Assembly (NCBI RefSeq): GCF_022637395.1
Contig: NZ_CP093337.1
Location: forward strand, 2,278,001 to 2,342,000
Direction of reading: 5' to 3'
Source: Shinella sp. H4-D48
GTDB taxonomy: Bacteria; Pseudomonadota; Alphaproteobacteria; Rhizobiales; Rhizobiaceae
DNA: 64,000 nt
This document shows positions 8,892-18,414 of the stretch, one piece after another; the first letter of the stretch is position 1, and each line of letters starts with the position of its first letter. The notes below the pieces were generated by a model. It had not been told where the DNA came from and did not search any database. It saw nothing but the letters and a program-made list of their open reading frames with translations. The translations under genes and the position numbers were made by a program.

Positions 8892-9926
8892 CTACTCCAC
8901 CACCGTCCTCACCTCCACCGAAAGGCCCGGCGCCAGGTATTGCGACAGGTCCTGTCCGTCGTCGATGGCGATGCGGACGGGGATGCGCTGGGCGACCTTG
9001 GTGAAATTGCCCGTGGCGTTGTCGGGCCTGATGACGCTGAACTCCGAGCCAGCGGCCGGCGAAAAGCGCTCGACATGGCCCCTGAGCGTGGCGTGGCGGA
9101 AGGCATCGACCGTCACCTCCACCGCCTGCCCCGGCTTGATATAGGCAAGCTGGGTTTCCTTGAAATTGGCGATGACCCAGGTATCGCGCGGCACGACGGC
9201 CATGAGCTGCGTGCCGGCGGCGACATACTGGCCGAGCTTGACGCCGACCTCGCCGACCACGCCATCGCGCGGCGCGGTGATCGTGGTGTTGGAAAGATCG
9301 ATCCGCGCCAGTTCCACGGCGGCCTCGGCGCCGGCAACGGCCGCGCCGAGCGAATCACGGCCGACGATGATCGTCTGCAGATCCTGCTTCGACACTTCGA
9401 GATTGGCCTGTGCCTGCGAGACCGCGGCCTCGGCCTGATCGAGCGTCGTACGGCTCTGCTCGAGATCGCTCTGGGTGGAGATGCCCTTGGTCGACAGTTC
9501 CTCGACGCGGTTCCAGTTTTCCTCTGCCCGACGCTTGGCCGAGGTGGCACCGCCGAGCGCGGCTTCGCTGGCGCCGATGCGGGCCTTGGCGGCATTTTCC
9601 TGCTGCTCTGAATTCGCAAGTGCCGCCTTCTGGCTGGCGAGCGTGGCCTCGGCCTGGGCGAGCTTCTGGCGGTAGATGCGGTCATCCAGGCGGGCGAGCA
9701 CTTGCCCCTGCTTGACGCTCTCATAATCCTTGACCGCCACCTCCGTGACGTAGCCCGCGAGCTGCGGACTGATCAGGGTCACGTAGCCGCGCACATAGGC
9801 ATTGTCCGTCGTCTGGACCTGGCTACTGAAGGGCGGAAGGCGCCAGGCATAGGCAACGACGACAATGCCGGCGACGCCAAGGATGACGGCCAGCGCCGTC
9901 GCAGTGTTGCGAATATACTCTTTCAT
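8892..9926 (-). CDS. HlyD/EmrA family efflux periplasmic adaptor
   Basis: 344 aa. One N-terminal membrane anchor (about 8-28) is followed by the EmrA-like start QTTDNAYVRGYVTLISPQ, a lipoyl half-motif, a long alpha-helical hairpin (about 85-200, heptad-rich with many Ala, Gln and Glu) and a beta-barrel with DGVVGEVGVKLGQYV. It bridges the inner-membrane transporter to an outer-membrane channel. It starts three bases after the stop of the MFS gene upstream, so the two are co-translated. No TolC-like gene is in the operon; a chromosomal TolC elsewhere is presumably used. Confidence 0.92.
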   Translation of the reverse strand: MKEYIRNTATALAVILGVAGIVVVAYAWRLPPFSSQVQTTDNAYVRGYVTLISPQLAGYVTEVAVKDYESVKQGQVLARLDDRIYRQKLAQAEATLASQKAALANSEQQENAAKARIGASEAALGGATSAKRRAEENWNRVEELSTKGISTQSDLEQSRTTLDQAEAAVSQAQANLEVSKQDLQTIIVGRDSLGAAVAGAEAAVELARIDLSNTTITAPRDGVVGEVGVKLGQYVAAGTQLMAVVPRDTWVIANFKETQLAYIKPGQAVEVTVDAFRHATLRGHVERFSPAAGSEFSVIRPDNATGNFTKVAQRIPVRIAIDDGQDLSQYLAPGLSVEVRTVVE

Positions 9927-9929
9927 GGA

Positions 9930-11585
9930 TCAAGCCTTTGCGGCGGCCGCGCCCGAAACGGCGCCCGCCTCTCTGATTCGGACATAGATGCGGTGGATGG
10001 CGAGCGCGACGGCGGAGGCGACGGCCAGAAGCGCGATGACGAAAAACGCATCGTTGTGCGCGAGCACGTTCGCCTCGCGCGTCACCTGCTGGCTGAGCAG
10101 CGCCACACCCTCGGCCTTGAGCACCGCCTGATCTGTGATCGTACGGCCATAGCCGGCGGCAAGCTGCGAAACGCGCGCGGCGACGAGCGGATCGGTCAGG
10201 GTCATTGTCTGGGCGAGGATGTTGGAATGGAACTTCTCGCGCAGCGTGATGAAGGAGCCGAAGATCGCGGAGCCGGCAAGGCCGCCGAGGCTCTGCGTGA
10301 CGAGGAAGACCACGATGAAGCTCAGGATGTATTGCGGGCCCTTGCGCAGTGCCATGGTGAAGCCCGCAGCGATGGCGGGCGGCAGAAACAGACCGCCGCC
10401 GGCGGCGATCATCGCCTGGCTGAAATACATATCGTGCGGCCGCGTCAGGTTGGTGGCGTGGCTGTCGAGCCAGGCGCCGACGCCGATCAGCATGAGCGCC
10501 GCCATGTGGATGCCGGGTTCACGGCTGGGCTTGAGGATCGCCGCGCAGACGAGCCCGCCCGCAAGCGTCGCCAGGGCGACATAGGTGTAAAGGCCGGTCA
10601 GCTGGCCGTTCTGCAGGCCCATGATCTGGAAGAAGTTGCCGGCCACCGCCGTCTGCTCGGCCAGCATGAGCCGGAAGAGGATGAGGACGGCGGCGAAATG
10701 CATCACCTCGCGGCTGAGGAGCCAGCGCAGGTCGATCAGCGGCGTCTCTCGATTGAGCTCGAGAACGGCCGCGATGGTGAGCGCGGCAATCATCACGACG
10801 GCCAGAACGCCGATCCACTCCGCCTCAAGCCACCAGTAGGTTCGGCCGACGACGAAGATCACGGCAGCCGAGCCGAAGCCGACGGCGATGAAAAGATAGC
10901 TGACGATAGCGCGCTTCTCGATGACCTTGGCACGCGGAATCGGGGTCAGCGGCAGGAGATAGATCGCCGCGAAGGACAGCATGGCAAGCGCGAGTTCGAG
11001 ATAGAGCAACGCCCTTACCCCGCCGAGGTCGATCAGCGGCGGCGAGATGATGCGGGTCAGCGGCGCGGCCAGCCCGATATTGGTCAGCGCCAGCGAGATG
11101 CCGACGGTCAGCTTTCGCGCCGGTGAAAAGGCCTCCAGCATGTAGAGGAAGCCGAGGGACGAGAGGGGCGCGGCAGCCATGCCGGCGAAGAAGCGCAGCA
11201 CGATTGCCGAATGCAGATCGGTGATGAAGATGTGCATTACCGAAACGACGAGGAAGACGGCAATGCCGAGTTCGGCGAAGTGGCGCAGACCATACTGGTT
11301 GCGGATCTTGATGAGCGCGATCGACAGCGAGGCGTTGGGCGCCATATAGGCCGCGACCAGCCAGACCGCCTCCGTGCTTGTCGCGCCAAGCGGGCCTTGC
11401 AGCTGCGGCAGATTGGCGGCGACGAAGTTCATGCCGAACCCCTGCGTCATGGCCAGCAATGTGGAGGCGGCCATGTAGAGGGCGGCACGGCCGGGTGGCA
11501 TGGGCGGCGGTGCCGGTGGCGCGGCCACCGGCGTTACCGGCTCGGCCGGCTCGTCCAGCTCATCGCTTGGGGAAACCGTCCTCAT
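9930..11585 (-). CDS. MFS drug exporter, DHA2 (EmrB-like) family
   Basis: 551 aa with about 14 hydrophobic segments, the DHA2 layout of EmrB, after a 30-residue proline-rich cytoplasmic head (APPAPPPMPPGR). The AYMAPNASLSIALIKIRNQYG region matches the EmrB second-helix area. It likely exports hydrophobic toxicants by proton antiport with the adaptor encoded next. Its start codon overlaps the marR stop by four bases (ATGA), so expression is coupled to the regulator. The substrate is not predictable. Confidence 0.93.
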   Translation of the reverse strand: MRTVSPSDELDEPAEPVTPVAAPPAPPPMPPGRAALYMAASTLLAMTQGFGMNFVAANLPQLQGPLGATSTEAVWLVAAYMAPNASLSIALIKIRNQYGLRHFAELGIAVFLVVSVMHIFITDLHSAIVLRFFAGMAAAPLSSLGFLYMLEAFSPARKLTVGISLALTNIGLAAPLTRIISPPLIDLGGVRALLYLELALAMLSFAAIYLLPLTPIPRAKVIEKRAIVSYLFIAVGFGSAAVIFVVGRTYWWLEAEWIGVLAVVMIAALTIAAVLELNRETPLIDLRWLLSREVMHFAAVLILFRLMLAEQTAVAGNFFQIMGLQNGQLTGLYTYVALATLAGGLVCAAILKPSREPGIHMAALMLIGVGAWLDSHATNLTRPHDMYFSQAMIAAGGGLFLPPAIAAGFTMALRKGPQYILSFIVVFLVTQSLGGLAGSAIFGSFITLREKFHSNILAQTMTLTDPLVAARVSQLAAGYGRTITDQAVLKAEGVALLSQQVTREANVLAHNDAFFVIALLAVASAVALAIHRIYVRIREAGAVSGAAAAKA

Positions 11586-12037
11586 GCCTCGACGCTGTCC
11601 CGGCAGCTCCTGGCAATGTTGTCCGACATGGCCGCGAAGACTTTCACTGTCGCGGTCATGTCGGCCGTGGAAATGTCGGCGAGCACGTCCGCCCGCAGCG
11701 AGCGCGCGAGATCGAGCACTTCGCCGGCCATGCGCGCGCCGTGCGGCGTCATGACGATCTGCTTGGCGCGGCGGTCGCCCTCCACCGACTGGCGGGCGAT
11801 GAAACCCTGCTTCTCCATGCCGTCGAGCAGGCGCACCAGCGTCGGCGTCTCGATATCGAGTTCATCGGCCAGTTCGCGCTGGTTGAGCTGGGAGCCGCGC
11901 CCGAGAATCATCAGGGCGCGGGCGCGTGGCAGGGTCAGCCCCCTCTCCTTCACCCGCGCATCGAACAAGGCGCGCATCTTGCGCTGGACACGGGAGAGAT
12001 CGTCGAGGAGGCGTTCACGCGGATCGGTCATCATCAT
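11582..12037 (-). CDS. MarR family transcriptional repressor
   Basis: 151 aa. The winged helix-turn-helix spans about 45-110, with LNQRELADELDIETPTLVRL as recognition region and DRRAKQIVMTPHG as wing. It is first gene of a marR-mfs-hlyD operon and overlaps the MFS gene by four bases. By family rule it represses its own operon and lets go on binding a phenolic or hydrophobic ligand. A matching dyad lies 19 bases upstream of the ATG. No cysteine-based sensing is suggested: I see no cysteine in the DNA-binding part. Confidence 0.93.
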   Translation of the reverse strand: MMMTDPRERLLDDLSRVQRKMRALFDARVKERGLTLPRARALMILGRGSQLNQRELADELDIETPTLVRLLDGMEKQGFIARQSVEGDRRAKQIVMTPHGARMAGEVLDLARSLRADVLADISTADMTATVKVFAAMSDNIARSCRDSVEA

Positions 12038-12055
12038 CTTGGTAGCCCAAATATT

Positions 12056-12083
12056 ATTAGCTTGCTATCTATTTGCTTGCTAG
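12056..12083 (-). promoter_or_regulatory. Probable MarR operator
   Basis: The upstream region of marR holds ATTAGCTTGCTAT (12056-12068), an inverted repeat TAGC-TT-GCTA, and a second copy of GCTTGCTA at 12075-12082, 15 bases further on. Paired half sites 19-45 bases before an autoregulated marR gene are the typical repressor layout. No binding data; the assignment rests on position and symmetry. Confidence 0.55.
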
Positions 12084-12100
12084 GTAATCCAAGGCATGAC

Positions 12101-12138
12101 AAAAATCAAGCCCCGCCCAGAGGACTGGACGGGGCTTG
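12101..12138 (-). terminator. Terminator of pssA
   Basis: CAAGCCCCG (12107-12115) and CGGGGCTTG (12130-12138) form a 9-bp stem with a 14-base loop. On the reverse strand the stem is followed by GATTTTTGT, giving a T-run. It lies 32 bases past the pssA stop. Confidence 0.7.
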
Positions 12139-12169
12139 CAGCAAGCTCACGTAAAAATGATTGCGGCGG

Positions 12170-13018
12170 TCAGTGACCGTCGGTTTCGGGAAACTCGCTG
12201 GCGGCCGGCGTGACGGGTGCAGACCAGCCGCCATATTTGCGCTTCCAGGACCGGGCGCCGAAGGGCAGCGTCAGGAGATAGGCCACGACGGTCACCACCA
12301 TGGTTTCCCAGGTAAAGCTCATCAGGGTCGCCACATAGAGCACGACGAGCAGGATGCCGGGCAGCACGAGATCACGGCGGATGCGGCTGCCCTCGGACTT
12401 GCCCGACCAGACCGGCAGGCGGCTCACCAGAAGGAAGCCGATCACCACCGTATAGCCGGAGGCAAGGAAGGCGAAGAGCGGGCTCGGCGGCACGCCGAGG
12501 AAGCCGATATAAACCGGCAGGAGTACGAGCATGGCGCCGGCCGGGGCCGGCACGCCAACAAAGTATTCGCTCTGCCATTTCGCCTTGGTCTCGCGCTCGG
12601 CCATGACATTGAAGCGCGCAAGGCGAAGGCCCGCCGCGATGGCGTAGATCAGTGCCGCAATCCAGCCGAAGGAGCGGGCCTGATCGAGGATGAAGACATA
12701 GAGCACGAGCGCGGGCGCGACGCCGAAATTGACGATGTCGGCCAGTGAATCCATTTGGCCGCCGAACTTCGACGTGGCCTTGAGGAGGCGCGCCACGCGC
12801 CCATCGATGCCATCGAGGAAGGCGGCGAGCAGCACCATGCCCACGGCCAGTTCGTAGCGGTTTTCAAAGGCCAGCCGAATGCCGGTGAGGCCCGCGCAGA
12901 TAGCAAGTACAGTGATGACGTTGGGAATGACGATGCGCAGCGGGATTTCGCGCAGGCGCGGCCCGCGCGCTTCGTCGTTCGGGCCATCAGGCTCATAGGG
13001 TGGAAATGGCGTTTCCAT
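12170..13018 (-). CDS. pssA: CDP-diacylglycerol--serine O-phosphatidyltransferase
   Basis: 282 aa from the ATG at 13018 (METPFPPYEP). The CDP-alcohol phosphotransferase signature DGxxxARx8Gx3Dx3D is complete: D72, G73, A76, R77, G86, D90 and D94. About seven hydrophobic helices follow. It makes phosphatidylserine, which the neighbouring Psd turns into phosphatidylethanolamine. The psd gene ends 71 bases upstream, same strand, so psd-pssA form one operon. It belongs to the membrane-integral subclass II, not the enteric soluble PssA. An extended start at 13285 would overlap psd and encode arginine-rich nonsense. Confidence 0.95.
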   Translation of the reverse strand: METPFPPYEPDGPNDEARGPRLREIPLRIVIPNVITVLAICAGLTGIRLAFENRYELAVGMVLLAAFLDGIDGRVARLLKATSKFGGQMDSLADIVNFGVAPALVLYVFILDQARSFGWIAALIYAIAAGLRLARFNVMAERETKAKWQSEYFVGVPAPAGAMLVLLPVYIGFLGVPPSPLFAFLASGYTVVIGFLLVSRLPVWSGKSEGSRIRRDLVLPGILLVVLYVATLMSFTWETMVVTVVAYLLTLPFGARSWKRKYGGWSAPVTPAASEFPETDGH

Positions 13019-13089
13019 CGCGTGTCGTTTCTCTTGGTTGGACGCGGCCGCGGCGCAAAACGCCCCGTTGGCCACCTCGTTTCCCGATC

Positions 13090-13788
13090 CTACGCCCTGC
13101 GGCTGACGACGGGGCCCTTGGCCGAGCCGAATTCCGCCAGCACCGTTTCGCCGGCAATCGCCGTCTGTCCGACGCTGACGCGCGGCTGGACGCCGGCCGG
13201 CAGGAACACGTCGAGGCGCGAGCCGAAGCGGATGAGGCCGAAGCGCTCGCCCGCGTCCAAATGATCGTTCATCGTGCTCCAGCACAGGATGCGGCGCGCG
13301 ACGAGGCCGGCAATCTGCACGACGCCGATTTCACCATGCGCGCTTTCGATGACGAGGCCGTTACGCTCGTTCTCCTGGCTTGCCTTGTCGAGGTCGGCGT
13401 TGAGGAATTTGCCCGCGCGATAGGCGACGCGCGAGATGCGGCCGCGCATGGGCGCACGATTCACATGGCAGTTGAAGACATTCATGAACACCGAAATCCG
13501 CAGCATCGGCTGGTCGCCCAGCTCTAGTTCCACCGGCGGCGTCATCAAGGCGATGGCCGAGACACGGCCGTCAGCCGGGCTGATGACGAGGTCGTCGTCC
13601 TGCGGCGTCAGGCGCTCGGGATCGCGGAAGAAATAGGCGCACCAGGCAGTGAGGACGAAGCCGATCCACATCAGCGGCGTCCAGAGCAAGCCCAGCAGAA
13701 GCGAGACGACAAAGAAGCCGGCCACGAACTTCCAGCCCTCCCGATGGATCGGCACCAGGGTGCTGCGGACTGTATCGACCAAACTCAT
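13090..13788 (-). CDS. psd: Phosphatidylserine decarboxylase proenzyme
   Basis: 232 aa, the short prokaryotic PSD-A type. Self-cleavage and pyruvoyl formation occur in the RFGS motif (187-190, cut before S190). Two hydrophobic segments lie at about 20-50. Other family blocks are SPADGRV near 70 and [11 protein letters not shown] near 110. It decarboxylates phosphatidylserine to phosphatidylethanolamine at the inner membrane. It precedes pssA on the same strand by 71 bases. Confidence 0.96.
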   Translation of the reverse strand: MSLVDTVRSTLVPIHREGWKFVAGFFVVSLLLGLLWTPLMWIGFVLTAWCAYFFRDPERLTPQDDDLVISPADGRVSAIALMTPPVELELGDQPMLRISVFMNVFNCHVNRAPMRGRISRVAYRAGKFLNADLDKASQENERNGLVIESAHGEIGVVQIAGLVARRILCWSTMNDHLDAGERFGLIRFGSRLDVFLPAGVQPRVSVGQTAIAGETVLAEFGSAKGPVVSRRA

Positions 13789-13947
13789 TTTTCGACATCT
13801 CCTGACAATTTCACGCCATCGACCTAGCGTGAAATGGCGATGGGGGCAATGTTTAGGGAAAGGTGATAGGCAGTCGACAATAGGAATCAGGGGAAAAGCG
13901 ATCGCCCTTCCCCCCTGTTGCCCGCTCCGGCTGCCTGATCCCTGATC

Positions 13948-15843
13948 CTACTCCGCCGCAGGGGCGCCGCGCACGATGATGCCGAGATCGTCGCTCTCGC
14001 GCACCTGCTTGAGGCGTTCCTCGGCCTGCACGGCCTCGCGCTGGCGGTTCCACATGGAGGCGTAGAGGCCGTCGTCACGCTGCATGAGTTCGCCATGGGT
14101 GCCGCGCTCGGCAATCGCGCCGTCCTTCAACACGATGATCTCGTCGGCGGAAATGACCGTGGAAAGGCGGTGGGCGATGACCAGCGTGGTGCGGTTTTTC
14201 GAGACGATGTCCAGCGCCGCCTGAATTTCCTGTTCCGTGCGGGTATCGAGCGCGGAGGTCGCCTCATCGAGGATGAGGATGGGCGGGCTTTTCAGGATGG
14301 TGCGCGCGATGGCGACGCGCTGCTTCTCGCCGCCCGACAATTTCAGGCCGCGCTCGCCCACCATCGCCTTGAAGCCTTCGGGCAGCTGGTGGATGAACGG
14401 GCCGATCTGCGCGGCCTCGGCGGCGGCCACCACCTCCTCCTGGCTTGCATCGGGCCGGCCATAGCGGATGTTGTAGGCGATCGTGTCGTTGAACAGCACG
14501 GTATCCTGCGGCACCATGCCGATGACATGGCGCAAGCTCTTCTGCGTGACGTCGCGCACATCCTGCCCGTCGATGGTGATGGAACCCTCCTGCACATCGT
14601 AGAAGCGATAGAGCAGCCGCGACAGGGTGGACTTGCCGGCGCCAGACGGGCCGACGACCGCGACGGTCTTGCCGGCGGGCACGTCGAAGGAGACACCCTT
14701 GAGGATAGGCCGCGCGGGATCATAGGCGAAATGCACGTCGCGGAAGGAGATGGCGCCGGAGGAGATGACGAGATCGGCGGCGCCCGGCTTGTCCTGCACC
14801 TCTTCCTCAACCTCCAGGAGATCGAACATCTGCTCGATATCCGTCAGGCCCTGGCGGATTTCGCGATAGACGAAGCCGATGAAGTTGAGCGGAATGGCCA
14901 GCTGGATCAGCATGGCATTGATGAAGACGAAGTCGCCGAGTGTCTGATCGCCGCGCTGCACGGCGAACGCCGACATCGCCATCATGACCGCCATGCCGAT
15001 GCCGAAGATCAGCGCCTGGCCGAAGTTCAGCCAGCCGAGCGAGGTCCAGACCTGGGTCGCGGCCTTCTCGTAGCGCTCCATGGACTGGTCGAAGCGGCGG
15101 GCCTCCATATCCTCGTTGCCGAAATACTTCACCGTCTCGAAGTTCAGGAGCGAATCGATGGCCTTGGTGTTGGCCTCGGTGTCGCTGTCGTTCATCGAGC
15201 GGCGGATGGAGATGCGCCAGTCGGAGGCGCGAACCGTGAACCAGATGTAGAGCCAGACCGTGACGGCGGTGACGAGCAGATATTGCAGCCCGTAGCCCCA
15301 CCAGAAGATGGCGGCGGTCATCAGGAATTCGATGAAGGTCGGCACGCTGTTGAGGATCGTGAAGCGCACGATCGTCTCGATGCCCTTGGTGCCGCGCTCG
15401 ATGACGCGCGAAAGGCCGCCGGTGCGCCGCTCCAGATGAAAGCGCAGCGACAGGCGGTGCAGGTGGACGAATGTGCGGTAGGCAAGCTGGCGAACCGCAT
15501 ATTGCCCGACGCTGGCAAACAGCGCATCGCGCAGCTGGTTGAGGCCGGCCTGCAGGATGCGCGCGCCGTTATAGGCGAGCACCAGCATGACCGCGCCGAG
15601 CATGAAGACCGGCAGCAGGCCGACGGCGTCTGGCTTGCCGTTCAGCGCATCCGTCGCCCATTTGAAGAAATAGGGCACAAGCAGCAGCACGACCTTGGCG
15701 GCGAGCAGGAAGACCGAAGCCCACACAACCCGCATCTTCAGGTCGGGCCTGTCGGAGGGCCACATATAGGGCCAAAGGTTGACCAGCGTCCGGAGCGGAT
15801 TGCTGCTATCGGCCGAAACCGTCTTTTTCGTCGTCGTCGCCAC
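13948..15843 (-). CDS. ABC exporter of the ATM1/HMT1 heavy-metal and Fe-S group
   Basis: 631 aa half-transporter. I chose the GTG at 15843 because GGAGG lies six bases before it. The N-terminal membrane domain (about 20-330, six helices) starts with LRTLVNLWPYMWPSDRPDLK, typical of ATM1-like proteins. The ATPase domain has Walker A GPSGAGKST, signature LSGGEKQRVAIAR and Walker B ILILDEATSALD. Family members export glutathione-linked metal or persulfide species from the cytoplasm. The gene stands between psd and the LysM gene on the same strand but is bounded upstream by a terminator, so it is probably its own unit. Confidence 0.93.
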   Translation of the reverse strand: MATTTKKTVSADSSNPLRTLVNLWPYMWPSDRPDLKMRVVWASVFLLAAKVVLLLVPYFFKWATDALNGKPDAVGLLPVFMLGAVMLVLAYNGARILQAGLNQLRDALFASVGQYAVRQLAYRTFVHLHRLSLRFHLERRTGGLSRVIERGTKGIETIVRFTILNSVPTFIEFLMTAAIFWWGYGLQYLLVTAVTVWLYIWFTVRASDWRISIRRSMNDSDTEANTKAIDSLLNFETVKYFGNEDMEARRFDQSMERYEKAATQVWTSLGWLNFGQALIFGIGMAVMMAMSAFAVQRGDQTLGDFVFINAMLIQLAIPLNFIGFVYREIRQGLTDIEQMFDLLEVEEEVQDKPGAADLVISSGAISFRDVHFAYDPARPILKGVSFDVPAGKTVAVVGPSGAGKSTLSRLLYRFYDVQEGSITIDGQDVRDVTQKSLRHVIGMVPQDTVLFNDTIAYNIRYGRPDASQEEVVAAAEAAQIGPFIHQLPEGFKAMVGERGLKLSGGEKQRVAIARTILKSPPILILDEATSALDTRTEQEIQAALDIVSKNRTTLVIAHRLSTVISADEIIVLKDGAIAERGTHGELMQRDDGLYASMWNRQREAVQAEERLKQVRESDDLGIIVRGAPAAE

Positions 15844-15904
15844 GCTGGCCTCCGCCGAACCATATGCAACGGTTCGGTCTTTACGTGCTGGAATTGCTCT
15901 AATG

Positions 15905-15932
15905 AAAAGACGGCGCCCTTTCGGGCGCCGTC
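15905..15932 (-). terminator. Terminator of the LysM gene
   Basis: A perfect 10-bp stem (GACGGCGCCC at 15909-15918, GGGCGCCGTC at 15923-15932) with a four-base loop is followed on the reverse strand by TTTT. It sits between the LysM gene end and the ABC exporter start. Confidence 0.85.
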
Positions 15933-15990
15933 CGTGTGAGATAGGTCCTCGCCGGCCGCTTCGCAACCGCCGGCGGGAAATTGTCAGGCA

Positions 15991-18255
15991 TCAATTGCCG
16001 CGCACATGCTTGCGGTGCATCTCCTCGGCAGCCGCATCCGTTTCCACGGTCTTGTCGGGGATGCCGAAGACCTGGCCGGGGATGATGCGGTCCGGATCGG
16101 TGATCTGGTCCTCGTTGGCGAGGTAGATCGTCGTATAGCGTACACCCTTGCCGTAGATGCGGCGGGAGATCTGCCACAGCGTATCACCGCGACGGATGAT
16201 GACGGAGGTCTTGCTGGCCTGAAGCGGCGCCTGCTCAACCGTTTCCGGCTCCTCGGCCGCGGCCTCGCCGCCCGCCGGGGTGGCTGCCGTATCGGTGCCA
16301 GCCGTTTGCGCGGACGTGGCGCCGGCCGTCGTCGCGACCGCGCCTTCGGTCGTCGTTTCCACGGCGCCGGCAGCGGCGCTGAGCGAGGGCATGCCCTCCA
16401 GCGCCACAAGCGCCTGACGGTAGGCCTCCGGGGCCGCCCCGGCCGGAACGGCCGCCAGACGGTCGAGCGCGGTGGAGGCCCAGCCCTTCAGCTTCTCGAT
16501 TGCAGCAGCAACGTCGCCGGTCGTATTGGCCGGAACGGTGAAGCCGACGATCTTGTCCAGGGCTGCCTCCAGCGCGGAGCGGCCGGTCTGGATTTCCGCC
16601 GCCGTGGCGTTGCGGCCATCGGCGAAGAGGGCGACGAACTTCTGGTGGATCGCCGCGGTCTGCTCGACCAGCGCCTCGATGGAGCCGTCAGCCGCAGCCG
16701 CGACATTCTCGGCCATGGTCTGTGCCTTCTCGATGGCCGGCGCGAGCGCGTCCGCCACAGCCGTCTCGATGGAGCCGAGCGCAGCACCGACGGCAGCAGC
16801 GTCCGTCGGCAGTGCACGCAGGCGGGCAAGCGCATCGGCGGCAGCGGCCGAGGCCTTGGCGGCCATCGTGCGTGCGGCGTCGCCCTCTTCTTCGCCCGGC
16901 TTGAACTCGGCCAGTGACTTCAAGGCGATTTCCGTCGCCGAGCGGGCTGCGGCCAGCTGTTCGGCGGAGGGAACCGCACCGTTGGCGTAGAGGCCCTTGA
17001 GCAGGGCGAGCGCCTTGTCGGCATCGCCGCGCAGCTTGTCGAAGGTACCACCGCCGATCAGGCCGAGCGTGGCGTCGGATGCGCCCGTCGGATTGTCCTG
17101 CGCCACGACGGCGGCGACCTGCTCACCTTCGGGACGATCGAACGGCACGGAGGCGCGGAACTCGACCTTGTCGCCATCCGCGCTCATGACGTCAGCGCGG
17201 ATCGTGTGGCGGCCGACCGAAAGATCGATCGTGCCGTCGGCCACATAGCGCCCCTGCTCGTCCGCCTTCGTCTCTCCGACGAGCGTGTCGTCAGCATAGA
17301 GACGGATCAGCGCACCCGGCTTGGCCGTGCCGGCGATGAACATGCGCCGGCCTTCCAGCTCGACGGCCGAAACACGGGCCTGAGCTTCCTTGGCAACAGC
17401 CTCGGGCGCAGAGGCCGTCGCGGCCTCGCCGGACGTTTTCGCTGCGGTATCAGAGCCATTCGCGGTTTCGCCTGCTGCCGGCTGGTCGCTGCTGGCGGTG
17501 CCCACATCCGCTGACGCCGTCTCGGTCGCCGGCTTGTCGGCCGTTTCACCGGCCGGCGTGGTGGTTGCGGTTTCGGCGGCATTACCGGCCGTGTCGGTCT
17601 GCGGAACCGTGATCAGGCGGCTCGCCTCGCCGGGGCGCGAGACCATGGCGAGCAGATCGCCCGCGCCGTCCTTGGGCACGGAAACGGTCGCGACCTCTTC
17701 GGAGGTCTTCGACGTGCCCTTGTCGTCCTTCGTGTTGAGGGAAAGCTGATAGTCGCCTGCGGCGAGCGGCTGGTCGAAGACGGCAGCGAAATCGCCGGAA
17801 GGGCCGATATCGGCCGTGCCGACGACCGTATCGCCGTTCTTGATCTCCAGCTTGGTGTTCGGCTGGCCGCGGCCTGCAATGACCGTGGAGCCGTCCGGCT
17901 CGACGCGCAGCACGTCGAAGGACGGCGTGACCCAGTCTTCACCCGGCGCGTCCGGCGTCGCATCCGCCTTGGCGGTTTCCTGCGTGGCGGTCGCGTCCTG
18001 CGCCGGGCTGGCCTCAGCACTTGCGGCACCGTCTGTCGCGGCGGCCTCGCCGGCGGCTTCGGTCGTGCCGCGCGCCTGCTTGCCGGCTGCCGTCGTGGTT
18101 TCACTACCACCCGCGGCCGGTGTCTCGCTTGCAGTCGAGACGGTGGTTTCAGCCGGCTTGTCCTTGTTCATGTTGGGCAGCACGAAGAAAACCATGAGCA
18201 GCGTTGCCGCCGCCAGCACGATCAGAGCCACCAGGCCGGTCTTGTTCTTCATCAT
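15991..18255 (-). CDS. Large alanine-rich envelope protein with C-terminal LysM domain
   Basis: 754 aa from the ATG at 18255; ATGs occur in tandem there and the ribosome site is weak (GAGAG). One N-terminal membrane anchor (about 7-28) is followed by an Ala/Thr/Glu-rich low-complexity stretch to about 120. Two Ig-like beta repeats each contain a phrase like VIAGRGQPNTKLEIKNGD or FIAGTAKPGALIRLYADD. A helical alanine-rich middle follows, and a LysM domain lies at about 684-735 (VIIRRGDTLWQISRRIYG). It probably spans the periplasm, held in the inner membrane and binding peptidoglycan at its end. Similar proteins occur across rhizobia without a known job. Confidence 0.85.
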   Translation of the reverse strand: MMKNKTGLVALIVLAAATLLMVFFVLPNMNKDKPAETTVSTASETPAAGGSETTTAAGKQARGTTEAAGEAAATDGAASAEASPAQDATATQETAKADATPDAPGEDWVTPSFDVLRVEPDGSTVIAGRGQPNTKLEIKNGDTVVGTADIGPSGDFAAVFDQPLAAGDYQLSLNTKDDKGTSKTSEEVATVSVPKDGAGDLLAMVSRPGEASRLITVPQTDTAGNAAETATTTPAGETADKPATETASADVGTASSDQPAAGETANGSDTAAKTSGEAATASAPEAVAKEAQARVSAVELEGRRMFIAGTAKPGALIRLYADDTLVGETKADEQGRYVADGTIDLSVGRHTIRADVMSADGDKVEFRASVPFDRPEGEQVAAVVAQDNPTGASDATLGLIGGGTFDKLRGDADKALALLKGLYANGAVPSAEQLAAARSATEIALKSLAEFKPGEEEGDAARTMAAKASAAAADALARLRALPTDAAAVGAALGSIETAVADALAPAIEKAQTMAENVAAAADGSIEALVEQTAAIHQKFVALFADGRNATAAEIQTGRSALEAALDKIVGFTVPANTTGDVAAAIEKLKGWASTALDRLAAVPAGAAPEAYRQALVALEGMPSLSAAAGAVETTTEGAVATTAGATSAQTAGTDTAATPAGGEAAAEEPETVEQAPLQASKTSVIIRRGDTLWQISRRIYGKGVRYTTIYLANEDQITDPDRIIPGQVFGIPDKTVETDAAAEEMHRKHVRGN

Positions 18256-18414
18256 CAACTCTCTCTCTGTCCCGGTTTCCCGGTGAGTTCCCTGCCCGAA
18301 TTGCTACCGATTCCCGATGGCTCGCACAAGGTTTGCAGTCTCCCGGAGCCTCCCATGCGCGCATTTTCCGTCATTATCCTTGACGGGCCCGTGGTCGGGT
18401 GGCTGAATCGGCCC

